Shown here piece after piece: positions 33,252-33,545 of a stretch of 33,545 bases of DNA. Positions within the stretch are counted from its first letter, which is position 1, and every line of letters begins with the position of its first letter. The notes beneath the pieces are model-generated. The model made no database searches and was not told the DNA's origin. It was given only the letters and a program-made list of their open reading frames with translations. This DNA comes from Moraxella sp. (GTDB lineage Bacteria; Pseudomonadota; Gammaproteobacteria; Pseudomonadales; Moraxellaceae), in NCBI GenBank assembly GCA_030525705.1, contig JAUNEE010000013.1:1-33545 (forward strand), written 5' to 3'. Made by a program: the position numbers and the translations under genes.

Positions 33252-33545
33252 TTAATCAAGCTCCATAAATGGCGTTGCAGCTCATCAACTTCTTTGTTCC
33301 AACGCCATTCACATTCTTTTAAATGCAGTTCAAAGTTGGCAGTAACACCATTAAATTTGGCAAGTCGTCTTTTGCTAAAACTCCAAAAGCTTTCTATGTC
33401 ATTAATATGACATCTGCCGTGTGCAAATTCATTGTTGCCGTGATTAACTCTAAAATGTTTGTCATAACCCACATCAACAAGTCCATTGTAACCATGAAAG
33501 CCTCGTTGTCGTTTTGCTCCAAAATAGCTTTCATCCAGTTCAATT
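33248..33545 (-). mobile_element. IS1595-type (ISXO2-like) transposase, internally deleted, C-terminal part in window
   Basis: The minus strand codes for I-E-L-D-E-S-Y-F-G-A-K-R, then directly Y-N-G-L-V-D-V-G-Y-D-K-H-F, then H-I-N-D-I-E-S-F-W-S-F and F-N-G-V. These are hallmark parts of an IS1595-family DDE domain. About 60 residues normally lie between the first and second parts, including the second catalytic Asp. Here they are absent without a frameshift. The element runs off the window. It is probably inactive. Confidence 0.8.

Overview
The window looks like a chromosomal segment of a Moraxella-like gammaproteobacterium (Moraxellaceae). The reasons are moderate GC, a housekeeping set (dapB, gshA, dsbB, mpl, plsB, chaA, glyA) of the gammaproteobacterial type, and a secreted-bacteriocin locus resembling the mcb cluster described in Moraxella catarrhalis. 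The assignment is by recognition only; no database search was possible.

Positions 1-8660 are an accessory bacteriocin island, read almost entirely on the minus strand. In the direction of transcription it ends with an HlyD-type membrane fusion protein (377-1636) and the start of a C39 peptidase-containing ABC exporter (1-299, cut by the window edge). Upstream of them are stacked cassettes. Each carries a precursor peptide with an almost identical 15-residue double-glycine leader (consensus M-R-x-L-[TS]-x-x-E-[IL]-x-x-V-[SA]-G-G), usually with a small membrane protein or lipoprotein that is probably its immunity factor. There are five intact precursors: A 1649-2029, B 5303-5674, C 6259-6504, D 6735-7100 and E 8387-8623. 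A sixth gene is reduced to its leader (2235-2285). Two paralogous JmjC/cupin Fe(II)/2-oxoglutarate oxygenases (2474-3610 and 3871-5016) lie inside the cassettes and could hydroxylate the peptides. Three cassette borders carry a fossil copy of the first ~60-80 bp of the hlyD gene. These copies are more decayed the further they lie from the intact hlyD. This suggests that new cassettes were repeatedly inserted just upstream of hlyD, leaving a scar each time. The exporter would process and secrete all the peptides.

Positions 8900-15200 hold dapB with a coupled secretin-N-like exported protein, a roadblock/LC7 protein, erpA, a YheS-type ABC-F ATPase, a J-domain protein and a 60-residue HMA-like protein. 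A 75-bp element with 13-bp terminal inverted repeats lies upstream of the ABC-F gene, and a related palindrome follows it.

Positions 15600-29300 hold a membrane metallophosphoesterase, gshA-dsbB with two small membrane-protein genes, mpl, a tesB/DUF1615-lipoprotein pair, plsB, a DUF937-BON-OmpA envelope protein with an alanine-rich tail, and chaA. Several strong intrinsic terminators, some shared by convergent genes, separate the units.

Positions 29500-33545 hold a yqaA-like gene, an unrecognised 407-residue protein, glyA, and a degraded right end: the C-terminal fragment of a PhyH-like oxygenase joined to an internally deleted IS1595-type transposase that runs off the window.
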